Assembly (NCBI RefSeq): GCF_900103785.1
Contig: NZ_FNHE01000014.1
Span: 1 to 64,000, forward strand
Reading direction: 5' to 3'
Source of the DNA: Geodermatophilus siccatus
Lineage (GTDB): Bacteria > Actinomycetota > Actinomycetes > Mycobacteriales > Geodermatophilaceae
Length of the DNA: 64,000 nucleotides
Position numbers and translations under genes: made by a program. The notes under the pieces were generated by a model. The model did not search any database. It saw nothing but the letters and a program-made list of their open reading frames with translations, and was not told the DNA's origin. Positions 9,283 to 19,181 of this stretch are shown in pieces. Within the stretch, counting starts at the first letter, position 1; each line of letters starts with the position of its first letter.

Positions 9283-10275
9283 GTGCACAAGCGTCGCCTG
9301 ACCGCATCGCTGGCCGTGGGCCTGGTCGCGCTGGCCGGGGTGGCCGGCTGCCGCAGCGACCCGAGCGTGGCCGCGTACGTCGGCGACGAGCAGGTGACCG
9401 TCGACGAGCTGCAGACGGCGGTCGACACCCGCCTGCAGGACCCGGCGCTGGCCGAGGCCGCCACGGGCCGGGAGGACGAGTTCACCCGGCTGGTCCTCAC
9501 CCGGCTGGTCACCGCCGAGCTCTACGACCGGGTGGCGCAGCGCTACGGCGTCACGGTGGACGACGCCGACGTGCAGGCGCGCCTCGACGAGCTGCTCGCC
9601 GGCGAGGACCCGGAGGCCGTCTACGCGCAGGCCGCCGCCCAGGGCGTCGCGCGGGCCGACGTCTTCGAGACCGTCCGCCAGCAGCTGCTGCGCCAGCGGG
9701 TCGCCGAGTCCCAGGGGCTGGCCGGCGAGCTGGGCGAGGAGGAGCTGCGCGCGGCGTACGAGCAGCAGGCGCCGTCGCTCGCGCAGGTCCGGCTGGGCTA
9801 CGTCAACGTCCCCGACCAGGCCGCCGCCGACGCCGCGGTCGCCGCGCTGAACGCGGACCCGGGCACCTACCCGGCGATCGCCGCGCAGTACCCCGGCCAG
9901 GCGACGCTGCCCGAGGTGACGACGCGCGCGCCCGCGGACGTGCCGGCGCCGCTGGCCGACGTGGTGGGCAGCGCCGCGCCCAACTCGGCCACCTCGCTCA
10001 CGGTGCCCGACCTGCCCGGCGTCCTGGTCGTCTTCGTCGGCGAGCCGGCCGTGCCGAGCTTCGAGGAGGCCCGCCCCGACCTGGAGGAGGCCGCCCTGGC
10101 CGACGCCGACGCCGCCGCCCAGGAGCTGGTCGCCGACGTCCGCGCCGGCATCGACGTCACCGTGAACCCGCGCTACGGCGCCATCGAGGACGGCGCGGTC
10201 GTCCCGTCCGACGACGGGGTCGTCGACCTCCTGGAGGAGGCGGGCGGCACCGCGCCGGCGGCTGCCGGAGACTGA
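9283..10275 (+). CDS. SurA-like (SurA N-terminal domain) lipoprotein
   Basis: 330 aa with a lipoprotein signal: KRR, a hydrophobic stretch and lipobox GVAGC with Cys near residue 24. The mature part begins VAAYVGDEQVTVDELQ, typical of the SurA_N/peptidyl-prolyl isomerase-like chaperone family, followed by helical repeats and a C-terminal segment (PSFEEARPDLEEAAL) resembling parvulin-associated regions. Predicted to act outside the membrane in protein folding; isomerase activity is not certain because no complete parvulin domain is obvious. Start GTG at 9283 leaves a normal signal peptide. The stop is 4 bp before mazG, suggesting co-transcription. Confidence 0.75.
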   Translation: MHKRRLTASLAVGLVALAGVAGCRSDPSVAAYVGDEQVTVDELQTAVDTRLQDPALAEAATGREDEFTRLVLTRLVTAELYDRVAQRYGVTVDDADVQARLDELLAGEDPEAVYAQAAAQGVARADVFETVRQQLLRQRVAESQGLAGELGEEELRAAYEQQAPSLAQVRLGYVNVPDQAAADAAVAALNADPGTYPAIAAQYPGQATLPEVTTRAPADVPAPLADVVGSAAPNSATSLTVPDLPGVLVVFVGEPAVPSFEEARPDLEEAALADADAAAQELVADVRAGIDVTVNPRYGAIEDGAVVPSDDGVVDLLEEAGGTAPAAAGD

Positions 10276-10279
10276 CCGG

Positions 10280-11194
10280 GTGCCCGTCGCGCTCGCCGTC
10301 GTCGTCCACCCCGCCCTCCCGGGCCTGCTCGCCCCCGCGGCCTGGCGGGCGGTCGCCAGCGGCCGGCCGGTCGTCGCGCTGCCCGGCACCGCCGCGACCG
10401 CCGACGCGCTGCGCGCCGAGGGCCGGGCGGTGGACGACGTCCCCGACGCCGCGGCCGCCGCCGCCCGCCCCGACAGCGTCGTCGCCCTCGTCCCCGCAGG
10501 GGTCGAGGTGGACGCCGGGGAGGTCGTCGACGCCCCGCCGCTGCCCGGCAGCCGGCTGCTCGACGTCGTCCGGGTGATGGACGTGCTGCGCTCGCCCGGC
10601 GGCTGCCCGTGGGACGCCGAGCAGACGCACGCCTCGCTGCGCGGCTACCTGCTCGAGGAGGCACACGAGGCCTACGACGCGATCGTCGACGACGACCCGG
10701 CCGGCATGCGCGAGGAGCTCGGCGACGTGCTGCTGCAGGTTGTCTTCCACGCGCGGGTCGCCGCGGAGGCGCCACCCGGCCGGCGCTTCGACGTGGACGA
10801 CGTCGCCGGCGACCTCGTCGACAAGCTCGTCCGGCGGCACCCGCACGTGTTCGGCGACGCCGGCCCGCGCGACGTGGCGCAGGTCGAGGCGGGCTGGGAG
10901 GAGATCAAGAAGGCCGAGAAGCAGCGGCGCTCGCCGACCGAGGGCGTCTCCCGGTCGCAGCCCGCGGCCTCGTGGGGGGCGGCGCTGGTGCGCCGTGCCG
11001 CCCGCGCCGGCCTGACCACCCCCGAGCCCGCGGAGCTCGGCTCGTCCAGCCCCGAGGCGCTGGGGGAGCGGCTGCTGGCCGTCGTCGCCGCCGCCGAGCA
11101 GCGCGGCTGGGACGTCGAGGACGCGCTGCGCGAGGCGGTCCGCCGCTACGCAGGGGAGCTCGACGCCGAGGCGGCCGAGCGGCCGGCGGGGTAG
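10280..11194 (+). CDS. mazG: Nucleoside triphosphate pyrophosphohydrolase MazG
   Basis: 304 aa. Hydrolyses (d)NTPs, including damaged ones, to monophosphates. The MazG core begins near residue 93 with VMDVLRSPGGCPWDAEQTH; metal-binding acidic motifs EEAHEAYDA and EELGDVLLQ are intact. About 90 residues precede the core (LAVVVHPALPGLLAP...), as in mycobacterial MazG, possibly a remnant of a fused methylase-like domain. Start GTG at 10280, directly after the lipoprotein. The location near mfd and eno matches M. tuberculosis (Rv1021 region). Confidence 0.93.
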   Translation: MPVALAVVVHPALPGLLAPAAWRAVASGRPVVALPGTAATADALRAEGRAVDDVPDAAAAAARPDSVVALVPAGVEVDAGEVVDAPPLPGSRLLDVVRVMDVLRSPGGCPWDAEQTHASLRGYLLEEAHEAYDAIVDDDPAGMREELGDVLLQVVFHARVAAEAPPGRRFDVDDVAGDLVDKLVRRHPHVFGDAGPRDVAQVEAGWEEIKKAEKQRRSPTEGVSRSQPAASWGAALVRRAARAGLTTPEPAELGSSSPEALGERLLAVVAAAEQRGWDVEDALREAVRRYAGELDAEAAERPAG

Positions 11195-11226
11195 CGGGGC
11201 ACCCCGCCGGAGCGTCGCGGGCTGGC

Positions 11227-12528
<1,302 letters not shown>

Positions 12529-12544
12529 CCGGTCGCGCCCGCCC

Positions 12545-13129
12545 ATGAGCGCGGCGCGCGGCCGCCGCGGCGGGTCGGGCGCGGCGCCGTCCGGACGACG
12601 GCGCGCCACCGGACGCCCGCTGTCGGGTGCGGCATCCCGCCCCGTGCCGGCCGGCTCCCGCTCCGGTGCGGGCAGCCGGCCGGAGCCGAAGCGGGCCGTC
12701 CGCCGCTCGCCGCGGACGGCCCCGGCCGGCGGTGCGCCCCGGCGTCCGCTGGTCACCGGCCGCGCGGTGCTGCTGGCCGGCCTGGTGCTGGTGCTGCTGC
12801 TCACCCTGGCCGGTCCGGTGCGCCAGTTCCTGGCCGGTCGCGCCGAGCTGACCCGGCTGGCCGCGGAGGGAACCGCCCTCGACCAGCGGGCCGAGCAGCT
12901 CCAGGAGCAGCTGGAGCGGCAGGCCGACCCGGACTACCAGGCACGGCAGGCCCGCGAGCGGCTGGCGTACGTCCTGCCCGGTGACCGGCTGGTGGTCGTG
13001 GTGGACGGCGAGGCCGTCGAGGGGGACGCCGGCACGGTGCCGGAGTCCGAGGACGGCGACCTGCCCTGGTACGAGGCGCTGCTGCAGTCGGTCGCGGTGG
13101 CCGACGGCGACGAGGAGCCCAGCGAGTGA
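12545..13129 (+). CDS. FtsB/DivIC-type septum formation initiator
   Basis: 194 aa. A basic, Pro/Gly/Ser-rich cytoplasmic tail (residues 1-70) precedes one membrane helix (about 74-90) and a short coiled coil (about 100-127) followed by QARERLAYVLPGDRLVVVVD, a typical FtsB/DivIC ending. It would act in the divisome with FtsL/FtsQ at mid-cell. The long tail is usual for actinobacterial members. ATG at 12545 lies 16 bp after eno; its stop overlaps the GTG of the DUF501 gene. The M. tuberculosis equivalent is Rv1024. Confidence 0.88.
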   Translation: MSAARGRRGGSGAAPSGRRRATGRPLSGAASRPVPAGSRSGAGSRPEPKRAVRRSPRTAPAGGAPRRPLVTGRAVLLAGLVLVLLLTLAGPVRQFLAGRAELTRLAAEGTALDQRAEQLQEQLERQADPDYQARQARERLAYVLPGDRLVVVVDGEAVEGDAGTVPESEDGDLPWYEALLQSVAVADGDEEPSE

Positions 13130-13629
13130 GCGAACCGATGACGCCGGAGGAGCGGGAGGTCGTGGCCCGCCAGCTCGGCCGGCCGCCGCGTGCCCTGCGC
13201 GCGGTCGCGCACCGCTGCCCGTGCGGCCAGCCCGACGTGGTGCAGACCTCCCCGCGGCTGGAGGACGGCACCCCGTTCCCGACGCTGTACTACCTGACCT
13301 GCCCGCGCGCGAGCGCCGCGGCCAGCCGGCTGGAGTCCACCGGCCGGATGCGGGAGTGGCAGGCCGACCTGGGCACCGACCCGGAGCTGGCCGCGGGCTA
13401 CCGCGCCGCCCACGAGGCCTACCTGGCCGAGCGCGACGCCCTCGGCGAGCTGCCGACCCGCAACACCGCCGGCGGCATGCCCGACCGGGTCAAGTGCCTG
13501 CACGCCCTGGCCGCGCACGCGCTCGCCGCCGGCCCGGGGGTCAACCCGGTCGGCGACCGCGCGGTGGCCGAGATGGGGGAGTGGTGGGCCAACGGCCCCT
13601 GCGCGCTCCCCGAGGGGGTCGACCGATGA
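13126..13629 (+). CDS. DUF501 domain-containing protein
   Basis: 167 aa. Matches DUF501 (Rv1025-like): HRCPCGQPDVVQTSPRL, FPTLYYLTCPRASAAASRLE and the C-terminal GGMPDRVKCLHALAAHALA. Conserved Cys and His residues (CPCG, TCPR, KCLHAL..H) could bind a metal; this is inference. Function is unknown, but it is constantly placed between divIC and ppx in actinobacteria. The start GTG overlaps the divIC stop (GTGA) and the stop overlaps the ppx ATG (ATGA), so translation is probably coupled. Confidence 0.92.
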   Translation: MSEPMTPEEREVVARQLGRPPRALRAVAHRCPCGQPDVVQTSPRLEDGTPFPTLYYLTCPRASAAASRLESTGRMREWQADLGTDPELAAGYRAAHEAYLAERDALGELPTRNTAGGMPDRVKCLHALAAHALAAGPGVNPVGDRAVAEMGEWWANGPCALPEGVDR

Positions 13630-14597
13630 CCTGCGTCGCCGCGATCGACTGCGGCACCAACTCCATCCGCCTGCTGGTGGCCGACGTCCCGCCGGAGGGG
13701 CCGCACACCGACCTGCTGCGCCGGATGGAGGTCGTCCGGCTGGGCCAGGGCGTCGACGCCACCGGCCGGCTCGCCCCGGAGGCCATCGAGCGCACCCGCG
13801 TCGTCCTGGAGCAGTACGCCGCCCAGGCCCGCGACCTCGGCGCGACGGCGGTCCGCATGGTCGCCACCAGCGCCAGCCGGGACGCCGCCAACCGCGCCGA
13901 CTTCGAGGCGATGGTCCTGACCACCCTCGGCCAGCTGCCCGACGTCGTCCCCGGCGACGAGGAGGCGCGGCTGTCCTTCCTCGGCGCCACCGCCTCGCTG
14001 GACGCCGCGGTCGCCGCGCACGGCCAGGCCCGCCCCCGCCCGCCGTACCTGGTCGTCGACATCGGCGGTGGTTCCACCGAGTTCGTGCTCGGCGACGCGG
14101 CCGGGGTGCGCGCGGCCCGCTCGGTCGACGTCGGCTGCGTGCGGCTGACCGAGCGGCACCTGCACGGCGACCCGCCCTCGGCCGACGAGATCCAGCGCGC
14201 CGAGGCCGACATCCGCGCCGCGCTGGCCGACGTCGCCGCCGTCGTCCCGGTGGGGGAGGCCGCCACCCTGGTGGGTCTGGCCGGCTCGGTGACCACCGTC
14301 GCGGCGCTCGCCCTGGACCTGCCGGCCTACGACCCGGTGGCCATCCACGGCTCGCGGATCCCGGTGTCCGCCGTCCGCGCGGTGACCGCCGGGCTGCTCA
14401 CCGCCACCCGGGAGCGGCGCGCCGCGTACCCGGTCATGCACCCGGGCCGGGTCGACGTCATCGGCGCCGGCTCGCTCATCCTGCGGGTGCTCATGGACGC
14501 CTTCGCGCTCGACGACGTCGTGGTCAGCGAGCACGACATCCTCGACGGCATCGCGCTGCAGCTGGCCCGCGGACCGGTCAGGGAGAGCCCTCGTTGA
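13626..14597 (+). CDS. Ppx/GppA exopolyphosphatase family protein
   Basis: 323 aa, the short two-domain form found in actinobacteria. ASKHA-fold phosphate-binding motifs are visible: AAIDCGTNSIRLLV at the N-terminus, VRMVATSASRDAANRADF near residue 77, and VVDIGGGSTEFVLGD near residue 143. The family hydrolyses polyphosphate or (p)ppGpp. The M. tuberculosis equivalent in this position is Rv1026. ATG overlaps the DUF501 stop. Its last 20 bp overlap the 3' end of the convergent DUF4235 gene. Confidence 0.93.
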   Translation: MTCVAAIDCGTNSIRLLVADVPPEGPHTDLLRRMEVVRLGQGVDATGRLAPEAIERTRVVLEQYAAQARDLGATAVRMVATSASRDAANRADFEAMVLTTLGQLPDVVPGDEEARLSFLGATASLDAAVAAHGQARPRPPYLVVDIGGGSTEFVLGDAAGVRAARSVDVGCVRLTERHLHGDPPSADEIQRAEADIRAALADVAAVVPVGEAATLVGLAGSVTTVAALALDLPAYDPVAIHGSRIPVSAVRAVTAGLLTATRERRAAYPVMHPGRVDVIGAGSLILRVLMDAFALDDVVVSEHDILDGIALQLARGPVRESPR

Positions 14598-14880
14598 GCC
14601 CGGGCGGCAGCTTGCCGGTCAGCGACTGGTAGGCCGCCGCCGCGCCGCGGGCGGCGACCAGCCGGCCGGCCGCCACGGCGACCCCCGACACCGCCGCCCA
14701 CGCCAGGGCCTCGCCCCAGCCGACGCCCGGCGCGGCCGGGTTCTTGGGCGGCTGGGTGCCACGCACGGCGTACCAGGCGGCGTCGCTGAGCTTCCGGACG
14801 GCGATCCCCGCGGGGACGGCCATACCGGTGCCCAGGAGCTTCCAGGTCAGCGGTGCCTTCTGCTTCCTCTTCCGGGCCAC
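14578..14880 (-). CDS. DUF4235 small membrane protein
   Basis: 100 aa: basic N-terminus [19 protein letters not shown], then two hydrophobic stretches (about 15-35 and 56-78) separated by RGTQPPKNP. This is the DUF4235 pattern common in actinobacteria, function unknown. Its stop lies inside the end of ppx, a 20-bp antisense overlap. ATG start at 14880. Confidence 0.85.
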   Translation of the reverse strand: MARKRKQKAPLTWKLLGTGMAVPAGIAVRKLSDAAWYAVRGTQPPKNPAAPGVGWGEALAWAAVSGVAVAAGRLVAARGAAAAYQSLTGKLPPGLNEGSP

Positions 14881-14939
14881 CCGGCGATCATGCCGCCCCG
14901 TGGCGCCCCCGCGCGCGCTCAGGTGGTCTGCTGGTGCCC

Positions 14940-15006
14940 ATGAAGGACCCCGCTGCCCCCCGTGGAGGACCCTCCTGCCCCCACGGCCTCCCTGCAGGGG
15001 CCCGCC
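14940..15006 (+). repeat. Family A repeat, copy A1 (within the 5' end of the glycosylase gene)
   Basis: Carries the family hallmarks AAGGACCC, CCTCCTGCCCCC and CCTGCAGGGGCCCGCC. It is somewhat rearranged relative to the others, with two AGGACCC blocks. Unlike the other copies it is not at a gene's 3' end; it overlaps the start codon of the uracil-DNA glycosylase gene. Confidence 0.7.
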
Positions 15007-15785
15007 CTGGCGACGCAGCCGGCTTCCCGGTCACCCGCAGCCCGGCCGGGGTCGTCCGCTCGGCGCGCGGCGCCCGCGACCTCGCCGTCCTCGACGCCCG
15101 GGTCTCCGGCTGCCGCGCCTGCCCGCGCCTGGTGGCCTGGCGGGAGGAGGTCGCCCGCGTGAAGCGGGCCTCCTTCCGCGACGAGGAGTACTGGGGCCGG
15201 CCGGTGCCGGGGCTGGGCCCGGCCGACGCCCGGATCGCCGTCGTCGGGCTGGCGCCGGCGGCGCACGGGGGCAACCGCACCGGCCGGGTGTTCACCGGCG
15301 ACCGCAGCGGCGACTGGATCTTCGCCGCGCTGTGGCGGGCCGGCCTGGCCAACCAGCCGACGTCCACCCACGTCGGCGACGGGCTGGAGCTCACCGGCGT
15401 GCGGGTCGCCGCCGCGGTCCGCTGCGCGCCCCCGGCGAACGCGCCGACCCCGGAGGAGCGGGACACCTGCTCGCCGTGGTTGGCGCGCGAGCTGGCGCTG
15501 CTGCCGTGGCTGCGGGTCGCCGTCGTCCTCGGTGGGTTCGGCTGGACGGCGCTGTGGCCGGTGCTGGCCGAGGCCGGCTACGCGCTGCCGCGGCCGCGGC
15601 CGGCGTTCGGGCACGGCGTCGAGGTGTCGCTGGAGGGGCCGCGCGGGCCGCTGACCCTGCTGGGCAGCTACCACGTCAGCCAGCAGAACACCTTCACCGG
15701 CAAGCTCACCGAGCCGATGCTGGACGCCGTCCTGACCCGGGCCACCGAGCTCGCCGACCTGCCCGAGGTGCGGTCCCGGCCCTAG
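14940..15785 (+). CDS. Family 5 uracil-DNA glycosylase (Fe-S type)
   Basis: 281 aa from ATG at 14940. Removes uracil (and often hypoxanthine) from DNA at the start of base-excision repair. Seen: [20 protein letters not shown] with cluster cysteines, the active-site motif [19 protein letters not shown], Cys residues in [19 protein letters not shown], and the C-terminal [15 protein letters not shown]. Family 5 (UdgB) has Ala rather than Asp or Asn in motif 1, which fits GLAPAAHGG. The only in-frame starts ahead of the core are GTG 14934 and ATG 14940, so the first 20 or so residues come from a family A repeat. Confidence 0.9.
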   Translation: MKDPAAPRGGPSCPHGLPAGARPGDAAGFPVTRSPAGVVRSARGARDLAVLDARVSGCRACPRLVAWREEVARVKRASFRDEEYWGRPVPGLGPADARIAVVGLAPAAHGGNRTGRVFTGDRSGDWIFAALWRAGLANQPTSTHVGDGLELTGVRVAAAVRCAPPANAPTPEERDTCSPWLARELALLPWLRVAVVLGGFGWTALWPVLAEAGYALPRPRPAFGHGVEVSLEGPRGPLTLLGSYHVSQQNTFTGKLTEPMLDAVLTRATELADLPEVRSRP

Positions 15786-15788
15786 GCT
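15783..15788 (+). promoter_or_regulatory. -10 element TAGGCT for the NADH dehydrogenase gene
   Basis: TAGGCT ends 7 bp before ATG 15796 and overlaps the stop codon of the preceding glycosylase gene. The geometry predicts a leaderless transcript, as at eno. Confidence 0.45.
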
Positions 15789-15795
15789 CGGGCCC

Positions 15796-17178
15796 ATGGC
15801 ACAGCGACCCGTGGTCCTGGTCGTCGGCGGCGGCTACGTCGGCCTCTACACCGCCCTGCGGCTGCAGAAGCGCCTCTCCCGGGGACGGGCGGAGATCGTC
15901 GTGGTCGACCCGCAGCCGCACATGACCTACCAGCCGTTCCTGCCGGAGGCGGCGGCCGGCTCGGTGGAGCCGCGTCACGTGGTCGTGCCGCTGCGGCGGA
16001 CGCTGCCGCGGTGCCGGGTGGTCACCGGGGCGGTGACCGGGCTGGACCACGCGGAGAAGCGGGCCCGGATCGCGCCGATCGAGGGTGAGCCGTACGAGCT
16101 CTCCTACGACGTCCTGGTGATGGCCGCCGGCTCGGTGGCCCGCACGCTGCCCATCCCGGGGCTGGCCGAGCACGGCATCGGCTTCAAGAACGTCGGCGAG
16201 GCCATCTACCTGCGCAACCACGTGCTGGCCCGGCTGGACGCGGCCAGCTCGACCGACGACCCGGAGGTCCGCCGCCGCGCGCTGACCTTCACGTTCGTCG
16301 GCGGCGGCTACGCGGGGGTCGAGGCCTTCGCCGAGCTCGAGGACATGGCGCGCTACGCGATCACCCACTACTACCCGCGGCTCTCGACGGCCGACATGCG
16401 CTGGGTGCTGGTCGAGGCGATGGGCCGGATCCTGCCCGAGGTCGACCTGGACATGGCCGCCTGGACGGTCAAGCAGCTCACCGCGCGCGGGATGGACGTG
16501 CGGCTCAACACCCGGCTGGAGTCGATCTCCGACGGGTGCGTGGTGACGCTGTCGGACGGCGACGAGTTCGCCAGCGACACCCTGGTGTGGACGGCGGGCA
16601 CCAAGCCCAACCCGATGCTGACCCGGACCGACCTGCCGGTGGACGAGCGCGGGCGGGTGGTCTGCGAGCCCACGCTGCAGGTGCGCGGGGTGCCCGACGC
16701 GTGGTCGGCCGGTGACCTCGCCGCCGTCCCGGACCTCACCAAGGAGGCCCCCGGCGCGACCACCGCGCCCAACGCGCAGCACGCCGTCCGGCAGGCCAAG
16801 CGGCTGGCCGACAACATCGTGGCGACGCTCGAGGGCCGCGAGCCGGAGCCCTACCGGCACGCCTACGCCGGCTCCGTGGCGAGCCTGGGTCTGCACAAGG
16901 GCGTCGCCCAGGTCTACGGCGTGAAGCTCAAGGGCTGGCCGGCCTGGTTCATGCACCGCACCTACCACGTCAGCCGGGTGCCCACCTTCAACCGCAAGGC
17001 GCGGGTGGTCGCCGACTGGACGCTGGCCGCGGTGTTCCGCCGCGAGGTCATCTCGCTGGGCCAGCTGCAGGACCCGCGCCGCGAGTTCGTCCAGGCGGCG
17101 AACACCGGCCGGACCGGCTCCTTGCCGCCGCCCTCGGCGGAGGACAAGGCCCAGTCGGGCTCCCTGCGGGCAGGCTGA
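15796..17178 (+). CDS. ndh: Type II NADH:quinone oxidoreductase-like flavoprotein
   Basis: 460 aa FAD/NAD(P)-binding protein that passes electrons from NADH to membrane quinone without pumping protons. Seen: the FAD dinucleotide fold VLVVGGGYVGLYTALRL at the N-terminus, MTYQPFLPEAAAGSV near residue 43, the NADH fold TFVGGGYAGVEAFAELED near residue 168, VWTAGTKPNPML near residue 272, and SAGDLAAVPD near residue 308. The C-terminal segment (KLKGWPAWFMHRTYHVSRVP) is amphipathic, consistent with membrane association. A tRNA gene follows 23 bp later. Confidence 0.9.
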   Translation: MAQRPVVLVVGGGYVGLYTALRLQKRLSRGRAEIVVVDPQPHMTYQPFLPEAAAGSVEPRHVVVPLRRTLPRCRVVTGAVTGLDHAEKRARIAPIEGEPYELSYDVLVMAAGSVARTLPIPGLAEHGIGFKNVGEAIYLRNHVLARLDAASSTDDPEVRRRALTFTFVGGGYAGVEAFAELEDMARYAITHYYPRLSTADMRWVLVEAMGRILPEVDLDMAAWTVKQLTARGMDVRLNTRLESISDGCVVTLSDGDEFASDTLVWTAGTKPNPMLTRTDLPVDERGRVVCEPTLQVRGVPDAWSAGDLAAVPDLTKEAPGATTAPNAQHAVRQAKRLADNIVATLEGREPEPYRHAYAGSVASLGLHKGVAQVYGVKLKGWPAWFMHRTYHVSRVPTFNRKARVVADWTLAAVFRREVISLGQLQDPRREFVQAANTGRTGSLPPPSAEDKAQSGSLRAG

Positions 17179-17201
17179 CCGCCGGGCTGGCGTGCTCGGC
17201 G

Positions 17202-17278
17202 GCCCCCGTAGCCCAACTGGCAGAGGCAGGCCCCTTAAAAGGGTCCCAGTGTCGGTTCGAACCCGACCGGGGGCACCA
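17202..17278 (+). tRNA. tRNA with UAA anticodon and a short variable loop (class I)
   Basis: Acceptor arms GCCCCCG (17202-17208) and CGGGGGC (17268-17274), discriminator A at 17275, and encoded CCA at 17276-17278. Anticodon stem GGCCC (17229-17233) pairs with GGGTC (17241-17245) around loop CTTAAAA, so the anticodon is TAA at 17236-17238. The T arm GTCGG-TTCGAAC-CCGAC is canonical. The variable loop is only 5 nt (17246-17250). The D stem is weak: three pairs and a C-A mismatch. UAA reads the Leu codon UUA, but bacterial tRNA-Leu is normally class II with a long variable arm, so the amino-acid identity is uncertain. Confidence 0.85.
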
Positions 17279-17392
17279 CTGCGACGGTGCGCGCGTCGAG
17301 CCTTGACCGTGCGTCGTCACCCGACGGAGAGTCACACAGGTCACACCGGGTGTCCCAGCGTCGAGGCACCCGTGAGCGGAGGGGGACCCTGC

Positions 17393-19030
17393 ATGACCCG
17401 AACCGACTCCCGCCGGGCGCGTGTGGTCGCGCTCGGCGCTGCCGGCGCACTCACGCTGACCGGCACCGTCGCCCTCGCCGGCGCGGCCGGCGCGACGCCG
17501 CACGGCGGCAAGGCGTGCGAGGAACGGACGAACGACACGGTCGCCGAGCTGACCGGGTGCGTGACCCTGGACGGGGTCATGGAGCACTTGCGGGAGTTCC
17601 AGGGCATCGCGGACGCCAACGGCGGCACGCGGGCGTCGGGGACGCCCGGGTACACCGCCTCCGCCGACTACGTGCAGGAGCGACTCGAGTCCGCCGGCTG
17701 GACGGTCACCCGGCAGCCGTTCGAGTTCGCGTTCTTCCAGCAGACCAGCAGCGCCTTCGCCCAGGTCGCCCCGGATGTGGCCACGTACGCCGAGGGCACC
17801 GACTACGCCGTGATGACCTACTCGGCATCCGGCGACGTCACCGCGACCGCCCAGGCGGTCGATGTCGTGGTCCCGCCACCGGCGGTGGTCAACAGCAGCA
17901 CCAGCGGCTGCGAGGCCGCCGACTTCGAGGGCTTCACCGCGGGCAACATCGCGCTCGTCCAGCGCGGCACGTGTCCCTTCGGCCAGAAGGTCGCCAACGC
18001 CCAGGCCGCCGGAGCCTCGGCGGTCGTGGTGTTCAACGAGGGGCAGGAGGGGCGCACGGACGTGGTGCAGGGCACCCTGGGCGCGCCAGGGGCCACCATC
18101 CCGGCGATCGGCGTCCCGTACGCCCTCGGGTCGACCCTCGACGGGGACACCCTCCGCGTCGCCGTGCAGGCCGTGAGCGAGTTCCGGGACACCGAGAACG
18201 TCATCGCCGAGCTGCCCGGGAACACCTCGGACAACGTGGTGATGGCCGGTGCCCACCTCGACTCGGTCCCCGCGGGCCCGGGCATCAACGACAACGGCAG
18301 CGGCAGCGCCGCCCTCGTCGAGGTGGCCGAGAACCTGGCCGAGGCCGAGCTGCCCAACACCGTGCGCTTCGCCTGGTGGGGAGCCGAGGAGCTCCGCCTG
18401 CTCGGCTCGACCCACTACGTGACGTCGCTGACCCCGGAACAGCGCGAGGACGTCGCCCTGTACCTGAACTTCGACATGGTCGGCTCGCCGAACTTCGCCC
18501 GGCTCACCTACGACGGCGACCAGTCGACCTTCCCCGCTCCCGAGGGCGTGCCGGTGCCGGCGGGCTCGGACCAGATCGAGTACGTGTTCGAGGACTTCTA
18601 CGAGGAGCAGGGGCTCTTCTACGAGGGCACCGAGTTCAACGGCCGCAGCGACTACCAGGCCTTCATCGGTGCGGGCATCCCCTCCGGCGGCCTGTTCACC
18701 GGCGCCGAGCAGCTCAAGCAGGAGTACCAGGTCGCGGCCTACGGCGGTGAGGCCGGCGTGGCGTACGACCCGAACTACCACCAGGCCGGTGACGACATCG
18801 CCAACCTCGACCCCGCGGCGCTCGACCAGAACTCCGACGCCATCGCCTACGCCGTCCTGACGCTGGCGTACGACACCCAGCGGGTCAACGGCGTGGTCGG
18901 CGAGCCGGTCCCCGGTGGCACGTACCAGGGCGACCCGCAGGCCCGGCAGTACCGGCTCACGCCGCCCCCGCCGGCAGCCGAGGGCGGCGGTGGCGGGCAC
19001 GACCACGACCACGGGGGTGACACCGCCTGA
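17393..19030 (+). CDS. Secreted M28 family zinc aminopeptidase with PA domain
   Basis: 545 aa. A signal peptide (basic SRRAR then a hydrophobic stretch to about residue 35) indicates export. A protease-associated (PA) insert spans about residues 120-250 (GNIALVQRGTCPFGQKVANAQAAGA). The M28 catalytic core follows with zinc ligands in AGAHLDSV, GINDNGSGSAALVEVAE, WWGAEELRLLGS, LNFDMVGSPN and YHQAGDD. The C-terminus has a Gly/His/Asp tail (GGGGGHDHDHGG), possibly metal-binding. ATG at 17393 has GGAGGGGG 7 bp upstream. Predicted to trim peptides outside the cell. Confidence 0.92.
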   Translation: MTRTDSRRARVVALGAAGALTLTGTVALAGAAGATPHGGKACEERTNDTVAELTGCVTLDGVMEHLREFQGIADANGGTRASGTPGYTASADYVQERLESAGWTVTRQPFEFAFFQQTSSAFAQVAPDVATYAEGTDYAVMTYSASGDVTATAQAVDVVVPPPAVVNSSTSGCEAADFEGFTAGNIALVQRGTCPFGQKVANAQAAGASAVVVFNEGQEGRTDVVQGTLGAPGATIPAIGVPYALGSTLDGDTLRVAVQAVSEFRDTENVIAELPGNTSDNVVMAGAHLDSVPAGPGINDNGSGSAALVEVAENLAEAELPNTVRFAWWGAEELRLLGSTHYVTSLTPEQREDVALYLNFDMVGSPNFARLTYDGDQSTFPAPEGVPVPAGSDQIEYVFEDFYEEQGLFYEGTEFNGRSDYQAFIGAGIPSGGLFTGAEQLKQEYQVAAYGGEAGVAYDPNYHQAGDDIANLDPAALDQNSDAIAYAVLTLAYDTQRVNGVVGEPVPGGTYQGDPQARQYRLTPPPPAAEGGGGGHDHDHGGDTA

Positions 19031-19181
19031 ACGAGGCCCCGGCCCCGGTGGTCTGCGCACCCCCCGTCCGGGTGTCCGGGAGACGTCCAGGAACGCGCAG
19101 GGCCCCTCAGGCGTTGACCTGGACGAGTGGGGTGCAGGACCGTGGGCCCCACGACAGCCAGGTCACCTCGAGGAGATGACG

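Noticed and set aside
5656-10389. Very long antisense open frame (more than 1500 codons) opposite mfd, the lipoprotein and mazG
   Set aside because: Composition is His/Arg/Gly/Val/Pro-biased without recognisable domains, and the opposite strand has clear Mfd and MazG. Long spurious frames are expected at this GC content. The same applies to 643-2685 (-), 5460-10577 (+) and 24091-27580 (+).
17235-17450. Minus-strand ORF ending VPPVGFEPT-like residues
   Set aside because: This peptide is the reverse translation of the tRNA T arm and anticodon arm, a known annotation artefact.
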